The notes below the pieces were generated by a model. It saw only the letters and a list, made by a program, of their open reading frames with translations, did no database searches and was not told where the DNA came from. From Leptospira dzoumogneensis (GTDB taxonomy: Bacteria > Spirochaetota > Leptospiria > Leptospirales > Leptospiraceae): a stretch of 64,000 bases of DNA. Below are positions 53,507 to 64,000 of this stretch, one piece after another (the stretch's first letter is position 1; each line of letters opens with the position of its first letter). The translations under genes were made by a program, and so were the position numbers. The stretch spans positions 124,001 to 188,000 of the forward strand of contig NZ_RQHS01000019.1 of NCBI RefSeq assembly GCF_004770895.1. Reading direction: 5' to 3'.

Positions 53507-54310
53507 TTAATATCGGATCTCGTATTTGAGTTCCCCATTCCAGCCTAACCCATTACCCCCAACGGTCATAGGTTGGTAAGAAGGAGCGAAACTGAATCTA
53601 AAACCGGAGCTAGGTCCTTCTGCAAGACCCTGCTCCGCCTTTACTCCTAAATAATAGGAATAGAAGAGCTGCAATCCATAAGCAATCCCAAACAAATATT
53701 GGTAATTATTGGATTCTTCCGCAAGACCCTGGTAATGATTGAATGCACCCTTGTTTACTAAGAATGCTCCGAGCAAACGCTGGGTAGTATTTGCAGGTAA
53801 AGAAAGGACAGGATCGTTCAATGCAAATATGAAATAATTTCTTGCATTCTCCTCATAAGCACCCTTAGCGGAACTGAAATCGTTCTGGGCCTTAACTACC
53901 AGATAAGCTGCCCCAATAACGGCTACAAATGTCGCAGAAGCCCTATATTTTTTGTCCGCTTTCCAAATCCCCCAACCGGGAACAACTGCTGATTTGAGTG
54001 TATAATCCCAACGAGGTTTTTGGTACCATCTCTGGACCGCCGCTTCTTCCTCGGTCTTTTTAGGTTCCTCTTTAGGTTTAACAGGATCCTTTTTCACTTC
54101 CTGCTTAGGGGTATCTTTTAAGTTTAATTCAGCAATCTCCGTTTTTGGAATGGTTAGAACCTTTCCATCCACTTCGATCTGAACTTCCGTACGGGTCTGG
54201 TTTACCACTTTCCCTTGGAGCACCTTTCCGTTTTTTAAGGTTAGGCTAGAGCCAAAAAGAGAATGGGAAACGATCAGGAAACAAATTGCAAAAAGCCAAC
54301 GATAAGGCAT
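53507..54310 (-). CDS. exported protein with DUF5683-like region
   Basis: 267 aa. Signal peptide (LFAICFLIVSHSLFGS), then a short strand module (LTLKNGKVLQGKVV ... TEIAELNL) similar to ones in the proteins at 36455 and 55176, a Lys/Pro/Glu linker (residues 70-95), and a domain starting LKSAVVPGWGIWKADKKYRA, typical of DUF5683 envelope proteins with two hydrophobic helices. The end GELKYEIRY is barrel-like. Role unknown. It converges with the previous gene. Confidence 0.7.
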   Translation of the reverse strand: MPYRWLFAICFLIVSHSLFGSSLTLKNGKVLQGKVVNQTRTEVQIEVDGKVLTIPKTEIAELNLKDTPKQEVKKDPVKPKEEPKKTEEEAAVQRWYQKPRWDYTLKSAVVPGWGIWKADKKYRASATFVAVIGAAYLVVKAQNDFSSAKGAYEENARNYFIFALNDPVLSLPANTTQRLLGAFLVNKGAFNHYQGLAEESNNYQYLFGIAYGLQLFYSYYLGVKAEQGLAEGPSSGFRFSFAPSYQPMTVGGNGLGWNGELKYEIRY

Positions 54311-54450
54311 AATCTATCTTAAATCCCTTTGTTTAGGATTACAGACACTAAAATTGTCTGGCTATAACCGTTTTAAAACGGATTGCTTTCTACAAGAAAA
54401 AACCGAATTTACTTGAAAAAAGACCGATAGAAAAAAATTTCTATTCTACC

Positions 54451-55005
54451 GTGTCTGAAACCTTGTTTTTCGAAAAACTATACAATAAAAATAAGGATCA
54501 CTTGTTTTCATTTATTCGGCGCTCCGTCCAAGATGAATCCACAGCTCTGGATCTATTACAAGACACCTTTTTGAACTTTTTTAAACATTATTCCGGCAAG
54601 GAATTACCGGATGAGCAGGTTTCCAGGATGATCTTATTTAGGATCTCCAGAAATTTAATGATCAATCACGGAAAGTCCTATTATCAAAAGAACGTTGCTC
54701 TCGTTGGAGAGGAAACTTCTTCTTTATTCGGCTCCAAAGGCCAGGGTCCTGAAAACCAGGTCCTGGATGAGATGGAAGCCCAAAATCTCGGAAAGATCAT
54801 AAGTGAATTATTAAACACCTTACCGGAAGAACAAAAGACCGCTATCGAGCTACGTTATTCCCAAGGCTGTAAATTGGAAGAGATAGCCTCCGTATTGGAT
54901 TTATCCGTATCCGGTGTTTCCAGGCTTCTGGAAAGAGCCGAAAAGCAGCTTTTACAAGAGGGGAAGAAGAGAGGCATACAACCTTCTTCTTTTCTAAAAT
55001 CCTAG
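54451..55005 (+). CDS. ECF-family RNA polymerase sigma factor
   Basis: 184 aa from GTG 54451. Sigma-2 region: DLLQDTFLNFFKHY with the -10-binding face; sigma-4 region: LPEEQKTAIELRYSQGCKLEEIASVLDLSVSGVSRLLERAEKQLL (helix-turn-helix). There is no obvious ribosome site. A FecR-domain membrane protein follows after 170 bp and is the likely regulator. Extracytoplasmic or envelope signalling is inferred from this pairing. Confidence 0.9.
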   Translation: MSETLFFEKLYNKNKDHLFSFIRRSVQDESTALDLLQDTFLNFFKHYSGKELPDEQVSRMILFRISRNLMINHGKSYYQKNVALVGEETSSLFGSKGQGPENQVLDEMEAQNLGKIISELLNTLPEEQKTAIELRYSQGCKLEEIASVLDLSVSGVSRLLERAEKQLLQEGKKRGIQPSSFLKS

Positions 55006-55175
55006 GATTTTCGCCAAAATATGTATTTCGAACAATCGATTCATTTCGTCAAAAAAGCCATCCCCACTCAAAAAAATGAGCAAGGTACTTTCCTTCAGTT
55101 TGTTGATCCAACTGAGCGGGCAGGACAATGTGAACAGGCCCGGGACTAAAGGATACGGTAAAGAGGATGGAAAGA

Positions 55176-56222
55176 ATGAACCCTGAATTCCAAACATTCG
55201 CAGAGCTCCTCAAAAAGTCTCTACCGGATCCTAAGGCACCCGACTTCGATCCAAAATGGATCGGCATGTCTCCTCGCTTCTCTGTGGAGGCAAATATCAT
55301 GCAATCTCCTACTAAGGACAATGTAGTTCAACTGAGCGGCTCCAAAAATAAAGTATGGTTCTTAGCTGCGGCAGCAATCCTATTCGTAGGAATTGGAGCC
55401 GGAACTTATTTCACTATTTTCAAAAAAGAAGCCGCACCTGTAGCCGAAGGCACACTGCTTAAAGCGGCGGTTGTATTCGTTAAAGGCGAAGCAAAAAATG
55501 TAAAAGAGACTCCTGTCGCATTACATTTAGGTGATATACTTAGCGAAGGCGATAAGATCGTAACAGGCAAAGGTGGATCGATCGATATCGGTTTGACCGA
55601 TTCCAGCGTAATTCGTTTAAAAGAGAATTCCGAGTTGGTTCTCAAAAGTTTAAGACAAACGGACGCTTCTCAAATCAGGATTTCCCTAATGTCGGGTAAG
55701 ATCTTGAACTTAGTTGAGAAGGAAAAGAAAAACGCAAACTACTTCGTAGATACTCCTACTGTGGTGGCTGCGGTCCGAGGAACTTCTTTCGAAGTGAATG
55801 CTTCCGATAAAGAATCTTCCGTCTTCGTAGTCGAAGGTGCAGTCGAAGTAACTCCTTTGATCCACGACAAGTCCGAAAGAGCTTTAATCACCGGCGGATT
55901 GATCATAGTCACAAACGAGAAAGTGATCGTGATCGAAGATCAAAAACGTGCTAAGGAAGAATCTCCTGAATACGGTGACATGCGTAAGAACTTAAGCGGT
56001 CTGGATAAAGAAGTTTTAGCATCTACTCAAAACTTAAAGACTGCTAAGACCGAACAAGAGCTGGAAGAACTTTACGATAAAAGTATCGAACAGATCATAA
56101 TGAAAGACGGCCGCGAGCTTAGAGGTGTTGTGGTTTCTCAGAAGAAAGGAAAACTGATCGTTCAAACACTGAAAGGATCTTATATCCTGGATGAGAACTC
56201 GGTCGAAAAGATCATCTATTAA
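55176..56222 (+). CDS. FecR-domain membrane protein
   Basis: 348 aa from ATG 55176 (GAGG 8-9 nt upstream; ATG 55167 leaves no spacing). Cytoplasmic N-terminus of about 60 aa, one membrane helix (VWFLAAAAILFVGIGAGTYF), then a FecR domain: LHLGDILSEGDKIVTGKGGSIDIGL, LRQTDASQIRISLMSGKI, TPTVVAAVRGTSFEV and VVEGAVEV. A helical linker leads to a C-terminal strand module (MKDGRELRGVVVSQKKG). It probably acts as anti-sigma or co-regulator of the ECF factor upstream. A strong terminator follows. Confidence 0.85.
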   Translation: MNPEFQTFAELLKKSLPDPKAPDFDPKWIGMSPRFSVEANIMQSPTKDNVVQLSGSKNKVWFLAAAAILFVGIGAGTYFTIFKKEAAPVAEGTLLKAAVVFVKGEAKNVKETPVALHLGDILSEGDKIVTGKGGSIDIGLTDSSVIRLKENSELVLKSLRQTDASQIRISLMSGKILNLVEKEKKNANYFVDTPTVVAAVRGTSFEVNASDKESSVFVVEGAVEVTPLIHDKSERALITGGLIIVTNEKVIVIEDQKRAKEESPEYGDMRKNLSGLDKEVLASTQNLKTAKTEQELEELYDKSIEQIIMKDGRELRGVVVSQKKGKLIVQTLKGSYILDENSVEKIIY

Positions 56223-56253
56223 GAAAAATGAATAGATAGCTCCTAAAGTGAAG

Positions 56254-56281
56254 ACCCGGGATTTGATTCCCGGGTTTTTTT
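56254..56281 (+). terminator. rho-independent terminator after fecR-like gene
   Basis: ACCCGGGA / TCCCGGGT perfect 8-bp arms, loop TTTGAT, then T7 (56275-56281). Between convergent genes. Confidence 0.92.
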
Positions 56282-56313
56282 ATGCCTGCATAGTTTTGCG
56301 GGTTGAAATAGAT

Positions 56314-56760
56314 CTATACGGACCATTCCCCTAATTTTTTATCAAGGGAGAAGGACCCGGCTCCTCTGAACAAAAGGGAGATCGCCGCGGATACCGCCAG
56401 AATATGGTATTCAAAACCTTCTCCGCCTTTGTCCCCGAACCAATTCATAAAGAAGCCGTAATCTCTATGAGTGAAACCTGCTACCGTTAGAGTGATCGCA
56501 AGTCCCAAGACCCAAAACCTGGTCAAAAATCCGAATACAAGACAGATCGTTCCGATGAATTCAAAACCGATCACCAGAACTCCTAAAACATAAGGAGCAC
56601 CTAAAGTCTCAGTAAAATAATCCATGGCTGTATAAAACCCGGAACCTTCGAACCAACCCAATGCCTTTTGGGCTCCATGTGGGAAGATACAGATCGCAAG
56701 GCCCAATCTTAGGAATACAGGCCCTAAACCTTCTTTCGTTTGGAATAAATTATATAACAT
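56314..56760 (-). CDS. DoxX-family membrane protein
   Basis: 148 aa from ATG 56760 (an upstream ATG at 56805 lacks a ribosome site). Four hydrophobic helices: FLRLGLAICIFPHGAQKAL, VLGVLVIGFEFIGTICLVFGF, FWVLGLAITLTVAGF and YHILAVSAAISLLF. The HGAQK and GFEFIGT marks are typical of DoxX. These inner-membrane proteins are linked to thiol and oxidative homeostasis or quinone metabolism. It converges on the ECF/FecR operon; the 3' end is near the shared terminator. Confidence 0.88.
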   Translation of the reverse strand: MLYNLFQTKEGLGPVFLRLGLAICIFPHGAQKALGWFEGSGFYTAMDYFTETLGAPYVLGVLVIGFEFIGTICLVFGFLTRFWVLGLAITLTVAGFTHRDYGFFMNWFGDKGGEGFEYHILAVSAAISLLFRGAGSFSLDKKLGEWSV

Positions 56761-56912
56761 GCCGAATCTGCATCCCATAGAACCCAAATCCGGACATATT
56801 TCCATTCTAATTTATCTGCATTGGGACCGGAAGTCTGCTTACAGGGCAAAATAGGTTGTCGAAAGGGGTATTTCCGTAAATTTTGGCAATACGAACGCAT
56901 CGGAAGGTACCT

Positions 56913-57077
56913 ATGTCTGAAGAGACAGCCGAAAAGAAGAACAAAAAAATCAACAAGATGAGCGCCGGGGAGCTTGACCAAGCTCTGAAAGACGCAGTCG
57001 AGAAGATGAACGGGGAAACGAGCAAGTACGTACAACATCTTAAAGCGAGAAAAGAAGAACTCGCTAAAAAGAAGTAA
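56913..57077 (+). CDS. 54-aa basic coiled protein
   Basis: ATG 56913 with GGAAGG 5 nt upstream. MSEETAEKKNKKINKM is followed by SAGELDQALKDAVEKMNGE, then YVQHLKARKEELAKKK. Highly charged amphipathic helix, no signal. Lies 70 bp before the ABC-F gene and may be co-transcribed. Function unknown; possibly a ribosome- or nucleic-acid-binding peptide. Confidence 0.6.
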   Translation: MSEETAEKKNKKINKMSAGELDQALKDAVEKMNGETSKYVQHLKARKEELAKKK

Positions 57078-57101
57078 GCACTACTTTCAAAACCCACAAA
57101 A

Positions 57102-57125
57102 CCCTCCGCGGACTCGTGCGGAGGG
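57102..57125 (+). terminator. GC-rich hairpin before the ABC-F gene
   Basis: CCCTCCGC and GCGGAGGG, 8-bp arms with loop GGACTCGT, and no T-run. It could be a weak terminator or a leader attenuator: many ABC-F genes are attenuated by leader hairpins. It ends 22 bp before the start of the ABC-F gene, in the position of its ribosome site. Confidence 0.5.
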
Positions 57126-57146
57126 ACCTCAAGATTCCCGGGAACC

Positions 57147-59087
<1,941 letters not shown>

Positions 59088-59109
59088 AATTGATCCATAA
59101 GGAGACTGA

Positions 59110-59445
59110 ATGAATCCGAAAGAATTAAAAAACAGATTAGATGCCAGAAAATCGGGAAGCGACGATTTTTACCTTCTGGATGTACGTAATCCGAACGAAC
59201 AAGAGATCAGCACGATTGACGGAACGGATCTTTTGATCCCTGTAGCAGAATTACCTGCTCGTATCGGAGAATTGGATCCTTGGAAATCTTCCGGAAAAGA
59301 AGTGATTGTATATTGCCGTTCCGGAGCAAGATCCGCGAATGCCTGCGGAGTTTTAAAATCCACAGGTTTTGCGAAAGTATTTAACTTAGAAGGCGGGATC
59401 CTTTTATATTCCGACGAGGTAGATCCTAGTCTGGCTAAATATTAA
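59110..59445 (+). CDS. rhodanese-like domain protein
   Basis: 111 aa with AAGGAG 6 nt upstream. Single rhodanese domain: FYLLDVRNPNEQE, then VIVYCRSGARSANACGVL with active-site loop CRSGAR (thiosulfate-type), then KVFNLEGGILLY. Transfers a sulphane sulphur or acts as a sulphur carrier in the cytoplasm. Second gene after the ABC-F ATPase on the same strand (23-bp gap). Confidence 0.93.
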   Translation: MNPKELKNRLDARKSGSDDFYLLDVRNPNEQEISTIDGTDLLIPVAELPARIGELDPWKSSGKEVIVYCRSGARSANACGVLKSTGFAKVFNLEGGILLYSDEVDPSLAKY

Positions 59446-59456
59446 GAATTTATCAT

Positions 59457-60377
59457 CTACTTAGATAAAAACTTAGAGATAGCCGGAAGAACTACTTCCG
59501 GCTTTTCTATATGAGGTAGATGCCCTGCATCCTTTACCAAAATAAATTCAGCGTTCAAAAGTTCTTTCACATACTCCCCTTTTTCCAAAGGAGTAGTATG
59601 ATCTTTATCTCCCCAAAAAACCAATACTTGCTTTTTAGTTAATGCCAAGTTTTCGAATTCGGGTTTAGGATCGAAAGAAATAATATTTCTGATCGTGGAC
59701 AGGATAGCTCTTCCGAAACCTTTAAAACTAAGTTGGGTTTCGTATTTTTCCATCCAGCCGCTTGGAACCTTAGAAGGATCCACAAAATCAGCAGAGATAC
59801 CTTTAGGCAGAGAAGGAATATAAACTACAGAGTTTAAATATTCTCCAATCAAAGGAATCCCCAAAGGGAAAGTATTCGTTTTTGCAGTAAGCGGATCCAC
59901 TAAAACAACTTTCTTAATTTGATCCGGATGTTTAGAAACATAATGAGCAACAATAGGACCTCCCATAGAAAGCCCAATTAGATCGAATGGATCATTTATA
60001 TGCAGAAAACTTAATAGATCAGAGATCTGAGTGGTAAACAAATCCAGATCATAGACTACATCCGGTCTGTCGGAATATCCTCTTCCATAAAGATCAAAAC
60101 GTAAAACTCTATAACCTGCATCCGTCAGTGATTTTTGAATAGGATCCCAGATAAAATACGGAGTGGAAAATCCGTGAACTAAAACTATAAGATTTCCTTT
60201 TTCAGGTCCGGACAATTCATAATGAGTCCAACCTACAGGAAGTTCCGCAAACTGTCCGGAAGCTTCGGAGCGGATCGATTCGTTTAATTCGATTTTTTCT
60301 CTAGAACGTACGAATGGAAGAGAGGTAAGTACGATGAGTACGATTACCGCCAGGCCGAGTAGATATTTCTTTTTCAT
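59457..60377 (-). CDS. alpha/beta-hydrolase with N-terminal anchor
   Basis: 306 aa. Hydrophobic N-terminus (YLLGLAVIVLIVLTSLPFV) acts as signal or anchor. Catalytic triad: LIVLVHGFSTP (oxyanion), IGLSMGGPIV (Ser nucleophile), VFWGDKDHTTP (Asp) and AGHLPHIEKP (His). A lipase/esterase-type hydrolase facing the periplasm is likely; the substrate is unknown. Its start overlaps the TetR stop by 4 bp, so the regulator probably controls it. Confidence 0.9.
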   Translation of the reverse strand: MKKKYLLGLAVIVLIVLTSLPFVRSREKIELNESIRSEASGQFAELPVGWTHYELSGPEKGNLIVLVHGFSTPYFIWDPIQKSLTDAGYRVLRFDLYGRGYSDRPDVVYDLDLFTTQISDLLSFLHINDPFDLIGLSMGGPIVAHYVSKHPDQIKKVVLVDPLTAKTNTFPLGIPLIGEYLNSVVYIPSLPKGISADFVDPSKVPSGWMEKYETQLSFKGFGRAILSTIRNIISFDPKPEFENLALTKKQVLVFWGDKDHTTPLEKGEYVKELLNAEFILVKDAGHLPHIEKPEVVLPAISKFLSK

Positions 60378-60991
60378 TCTTTGTCTAAAAGAATTTTACG
60401 GAAAAATAAAAAGCCTTCGTCCAGAGGATCGCCTATCCCTCTTTTTTTCAACATTCCGGTCATATCCAAAACGATGATCCCGTACATCCAGGAATACATT
60501 GTTCTTGCGAGAGAAGGATAATCTTCTTCTTTGATCTTGAATTCTCCCGATCTAACGCCCGCTCGGATGGTTTCCAAAAATACTCGGTAACTGGTTGGAA
60601 GTTTAGGGAACGCTTTTCTGTGCATATGACCATGAACAGTGTTGAACATTACCTTATGAAGCTCTTGGTTATTCCCTGAAAAATCATAATAAGCCCTTGC
60701 GATCAGGGTCAATTTTTCGTAAGAGTTTTTTCCGTTCAGTCTGGAAGCTCTCAGAGTTTCGGTTAACTGAGCTTCTCCCTGGGAAATGATAATTTTGATG
60801 ATATCTTGCTGGCTTTTGAAGTGAGAATAAGGACTTGCAACGCTGCAATCCAGCTTCTCGGCGATCCTTCTCATGGAAAGCCCATCAATTCCCTCTTCGT
60901 TCAATATATCCAATGCCGCCTGGACAATGGATTCTTTATTTAAACTATTTCTAGTGCGTCTTCTAGGACGCGGAGCAGCTACTGCAGTCAT
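60374..60991 (-). CDS. TetR-family regulator
   Basis: 205 aa from ATG 60991; the frame runs further upstream, but the HTH region begins just after this Met. Basic N-tail (RPRRRTRNS), HTH at about 20-65 (AALDILNEEGIDGLSMRRIAEKLDCSVASPYSHFKSQQDI). The C-terminal domain resembles TetR_C types in MarR-like detox regulators but is not assigned. Operon with the hydrolase; divergent from the acetoacetate-decarboxylase-like gene, with a 37-bp dyad in between. Confidence 0.92.
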   Translation of the reverse strand: MTAVAAPRPRRRTRNSLNKESIVQAALDILNEEGIDGLSMRRIAEKLDCSVASPYSHFKSQQDIIKIIISQGEAQLTETLRASRLNGKNSYEKLTLIARAYYDFSGNNQELHKVMFNTVHGHMHRKAFPKLPTSYRVFLETIRAGVRSGEFKIKEEDYPSLARTMYSWMYGIIVLDMTGMLKKRGIGDPLDEGFLFFRKILLDKE

Positions 60992-61005
60992 AATTTTTGC
61001 CTTCA

Positions 61006-61042
61006 GGACGATCGAAAGCCGAGAACGGCTCGAATATCGTCC
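61006..61042. promoter_or_regulatory. candidate TetR operator in divergent region
   Basis: Nested dyad: GGACGAT/ATCGTCC outer arms and AGCCG/CGGCT inner arms around AGAA, with one offset base. Just upstream of the tetR start and in the promoter region of the divergent gene; GC content is higher than its surroundings. Confidence 0.55.
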
Positions 61043-61150
61043 CCATTGTCCAGTTATCCCAAAAATAGGCAGGATGTTCAAGAGTTTCCTTTTCAAATTT
61101 GGGGATTTTCCTAGTATAGGATACAAAAAAGATAGAAACGGACCCCTAGA

Positions 61151-61903
61151 ATGAAAGCAACCGCCTCTTCCAAGGTTAAACCAAAGACCAAAGCCTCAAA
61201 AACTACACAACAATCTCCCAAAAAAGCCATAAACACGAAGAGCAAAGCCCAATCCCCTAAGAGACATTTTCCAGCTCCATGGTCATTAACAGGAGAAGGA
61301 TTCCTGTTCCCACTGTTTGGTAGGAAGTCCTACAATTCGGAAATGGCATTTTTGGATGAAGAAGATCGTAAATCCTTCAGAGGAGGACTAGGCTCTCTGA
61401 TGTTAGTGAACTATGAAAGATCAGATGTAGGACCTTATTACGAACTTTTATACATTCCCGGAAATTTCGAACATAAGGATTCGAATTATAAAAGGATCAC
61501 TCGCATTTTTGTATCCAGCCAAACCTCTGTGGACGAAGGAATTCGTAACTGGGCCATCCCAAAAGAAAGAGCGGACTTCGTTTGGAAAAAAGAAGGTTCA
61601 GTAACTAAGGTAGAAGTTTCCAGAGACGGAAAAACTTTTTTCAAAATTAAGATCCGCACATTAGGTTTTAATTTTCCGGTAAGCACTTCCATCCTTCCTT
61701 ATGTTCTTTTACAAAAAGCGGAAGACGGATCCAAATTAAGCACGGCATTTATAGGCACTGGTAAGGGAAAATTCGCAAGAATAGAATCCGTTTGGTCGGA
61801 TGAAACTATCTTTCCTGATTTTATCAAAGGTGGTGGAATGAAAACCGGAATAGGTGCTTCTCCTTTCCATCTTACCTTCCCTGTTGCTGAACTTGTAGAA
61901 TAA
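61151..61903 (+). CDS. acetoacetate-decarboxylase-like fold protein
   Basis: 250 aa. A Lys-rich leader of about 40 aa (KVKPKTKASKTTQQSPKK) is followed by an ADC-like beta-barrel: SLMLVNYERSDVGPYYELLYIPG, RITRIFVSSQTSVDEGIRNWAIPKERADF, a pattern seen in eukaryotic-type and bacterial ADC-superfamily proteins. The function may differ from acetoacetate decarboxylase, because I cannot place the catalytic Lys. Divergent from TetR-hydrolase, upstream of a ceramidase; a lipid-related setting. Confidence 0.75.
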   Translation: MKATASSKVKPKTKASKTTQQSPKKAINTKSKAQSPKRHFPAPWSLTGEGFLFPLFGRKSYNSEMAFLDEEDRKSFRGGLGSLMLVNYERSDVGPYYELLYIPGNFEHKDSNYKRITRIFVSSQTSVDEGIRNWAIPKERADFVWKKEGSVTKVEVSRDGKTFFKIKIRTLGFNFPVSTSILPYVLLQKAEDGSKLSTAFIGTGKGKFARIESVWSDETIFPDFIKGGGMKTGIGASPFHLTFPVAELVE

Positions 61904-61960
61904 GCTGAATATTCGAATTTAATAAAATACTTTAAATAAAGATCCGATAGGAGTCCTGCT

Positions 61961-63988
61961 ATGAAGAAATTCAGTTTAGCGATTATTCTTCCGTTCTTGT
62001 TCTTGTTTTTTTCCGGGTCGACATTTTCCGGAACTGCCAAACCTCAGATTAAGGATTTTAATTTCGAGGCAGGAATGTCCAAGGTAGATATCACAGGACC
62101 TCCGACCGGGATCATGTTCTGGGGTTATGCTCAAGAAGGCCAAAAAGGAGAAGGTATACATCTACGACAATTCGCAAGGGCCCTGGTCATCAAAGATCCT
62201 AAAACCGGAAAAGTATTAGCGTATGTAACTGCGGAACTAGGCGGAGTCCCTCATGAAATACAAAGAGATGTAGTAGCTCGATTGAAGAAGGAAGTGGATC
62301 CTAATTTCAATTTAGCGAATGTTCTTCTGAACGCTTCTCATACTCATAGCGCTCCAGCCGGATTTTTTCACTATATTCAAAATTCAATATATACTACTAA
62401 GTTTTTTCCCGAATATTATTCGGTAATCACAAACGGTATCTTTCAGGCTATTAAAGAGGCTTATTCCAAGAAAGAAATAGCTCAGTTATTGATCGGAAGC
62501 GCAATTGTAGAAGGAGCCGGAGTCAACCGTTCCTTAGCTGCCTACCAAGCAAATCCTAAGGAAGAAAGAGATAAATATAATTCTGATACGGATAAAACTA
62601 TGATCCAAATTTCTGTGAATACCAGAAGAGGTGTAATCGGGATCGTAAACTGGTTCGGGGTCCATACTACAAGTATGACATTCGACAATCATTTAGTATC
62701 TACGGATAATAAAGGATACGCTTCTTATCTTTCGGAATTTGAAGCCGCAAAAAGAGGACAAAAGGATTTTATCGCGATCTTTGCCCAAGCAAATGAAGGA
62801 GATGTGACTCCCAACCTGAATCTGAACAATACAGGTCCTGGAAAGGATATGTTCGAAAGTACAAAGATCATCGGGGAAAGACAATATCTTGCGAGTTCTA
62901 AGATCTTAAATGATGAAAATCTGAGAGCATTACCTTCCGGTCTCAATTATACTCAATCCTTTATAGATATGCCAAACTCGATCGTTCGTAAGGAATTTTC
63001 AGAAACTGGAAAAGACGAAAGAACTTGTTTGTCAGCTTACGGATATGCATTAGCGGCAGGTTCGACGGAAGAAGGCGGAGGGCATTGGCTTTTCCACGAA
63101 GGAATGAAGGACGAAGACAGGAAATTCTATATCGATTGGCTGGCCGCAAGATTACTACAGGCTCCAAGCGATGATTTGAGAGTTTGTCAAAAACCTAAAG
63201 CGATCCTTTTCCCTATGGGAGAAACAAAACCGGATCCTTCTCTTTCTCAAATTCTACCTTTGGGACTTGCTACAATCGGCGATTTTGCCCTGATCGTTTC
63301 ACCTAATGAAGTCACTACGATGTCCAGTAGAAGGATGAAAGAAACAGTCAAAAAAGTTTTAGGCTCTAAGATCAAAGACATCGCTCTTTCGGGACTGACC
63401 AACGATTTCGCAGGATATATCACTACCAAGGAAGAATATTCTACCCAACAATACGAAGGAGGTCATACACTTCATGGTCCGTTTAGCTTAGATCTTTTCA
63501 GACAAGAATACGACAGACTTGCAAATGATCTTTTGCAGAATAAAACAAGCAACCAAGGACCTTCTCCCAAAGACCTAAGTTCTACAGTTGTAGGCACTGA
63601 TGTTCCGAATAGAGATAAGATCTCTTCTTTCGAACCTAATATCAAAACCCCAAATAGGAGTGTTGCAAAGATTGGAGAAACAGTTTCTTGCGAAGTGAGT
63701 TCCGTAAATCCGAACATCTCTTATCCAAAACAAAAATCCTATTTTGATGTGGAGAAAAAAGAAGGAGATAAATGGATCACCGCTTATACGGATTCCAGTT
63801 GGGCCACTAAATTCTATTATAAAAGATCATTCTTACCTTTGTTCGATGATAAGATCCGATTGGTTTGGGAAACGGATAAGAATGATGTGCCTGGAGTTTA
63901 TAGACTAAAACATTCTTCCTTCTATCTAAACAAGGAAGGGAAAGAAGTCCCATTCTCCATTGATTGCCCCGAATTCGAATTAAAATAG
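61961..63988 (+). CDS. neutral ceramidase family protein
   Basis: 675 aa with GGAG 7 nt before the ATG. Signal peptide (FSLAIILPFLFLFFSGSTFSG). Neutral/alkaline ceramidase marks: MSKVDITGPPTG, FARALVI, NASHTHSAPAG (zinc His), WFGVHTTSM, FAQANEGDVTPNLN, GLTNDFAGYITTKEEYSTQQYEGGHTLHG and a C-terminal Ig-like domain (KSYFDVEKKEGDKW). It hydrolyses ceramides to sphingosine and fatty acid outside the cytoplasm. The position of the catalytic Ser in the usual GDVSPN is Thr here. The frame is complete, with TAG at 63986-63988. Confidence 0.9.
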   Translation: MKKFSLAIILPFLFLFFSGSTFSGTAKPQIKDFNFEAGMSKVDITGPPTGIMFWGYAQEGQKGEGIHLRQFARALVIKDPKTGKVLAYVTAELGGVPHEIQRDVVARLKKEVDPNFNLANVLLNASHTHSAPAGFFHYIQNSIYTTKFFPEYYSVITNGIFQAIKEAYSKKEIAQLLIGSAIVEGAGVNRSLAAYQANPKEERDKYNSDTDKTMIQISVNTRRGVIGIVNWFGVHTTSMTFDNHLVSTDNKGYASYLSEFEAAKRGQKDFIAIFAQANEGDVTPNLNLNNTGPGKDMFESTKIIGERQYLASSKILNDENLRALPSGLNYTQSFIDMPNSIVRKEFSETGKDERTCLSAYGYALAAGSTEEGGGHWLFHEGMKDEDRKFYIDWLAARLLQAPSDDLRVCQKPKAILFPMGETKPDPSLSQILPLGLATIGDFALIVSPNEVTTMSSRRMKETVKKVLGSKIKDIALSGLTNDFAGYITTKEEYSTQQYEGGHTLHGPFSLDLFRQEYDRLANDLLQNKTSNQGPSPKDLSSTVVGTDVPNRDKISSFEPNIKTPNRSVAKIGETVSCEVSSVNPNISYPKQKSYFDVEKKEGDKWITAYTDSSWATKFYYKRSFLPLFDDKIRLVWETDKNDVPGVYRLKHSSFYLNKEGKEVPFSIDCPEFELK

Positions 63989-64000
63989 TATGACTCGGAA

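Overview
The window looks like chromosomal DNA of a spirochaete, most probably Leptospira. The grounds are many lipoproteins with loose spirochaetal lipoboxes, two tandem DUF1554-type lipoproteins, a very large SpvB/FG-GAP/RHS protein, frequent TTG starts and a moderate-to-low GC background. The genus is inferred from gene families, since no rRNA, tRNA or taxonomic marker is present. No CRISPR array, phage structural gene or terminase was seen.

Layout. (1) 1-2316: murB, a TetR regulator and the 5' part of a second TetR gene. (2) 2317-43193: a foreign, visibly more AT-rich element of about 40.9 kb that splits that second TetR gene. The two tetR halves (2011-2316 and 43202-43627) rejoin in frame when one copy of GGATCTCA is removed, so this 8-bp word (10 bp at most) is a target-site duplication. 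(3) 43202-64000: the tetR 3' part, then core and accessory chromosomal genes: DUF1566 and DUF1554 lipoproteins, gpmI, an ECF sigma/FecR pair, DoxX, an ABC-F ATPase, rhodanese, a TetR/hydrolase operon, an acetoacetate-decarboxylase-like protein and a neutral ceramidase.

The element. Its ends are a 1227-bp direct repeat (2316-3542 and 41967-43193) that lies inside one IS1595/ISXO2-like DDE transposase gene. The left copy keeps the native start and lacks the C-terminal domain; the right copy keeps the C-terminal domain and lacks the native start. Collapsing the repeats gives a 39,651-bp circle in which the gene is one 620-codon frame. The left half carries a PIN-like protein, an XRE repressor with a dyad operator, lipoproteins, an HD protein, HNH proteins, a UmuD/UmuC/SRAP lesion-bypass block whose UmuD has lost both catalytic residues, a group-II-like reverse transcriptase beside about 560 nt of dyad-rich non-coding DNA, a TcmP/DUF5131 pair, a zinc peptidase next to a Pycsar-like cyclase, a VapD-like RNase, a minimal tyrosine recombinase, and a PARIS-like ATPase/TOPRIM pair followed by a membrane protein. 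The right half carries a 2373-aa RHS protein with two lipoproteins (candidate immunity) and a divergent four-gene envelope operon.

Reading. The element resembles a large integrative island or translocatable unit loaded with defence, DNA-damage and envelope or competition modules. The most unusual points are the repeat-within-transposase architecture, the catalytically dead UmuD, the RT/non-coding locus, and the cyclase/peptidase and PARIS-like defence candidates.
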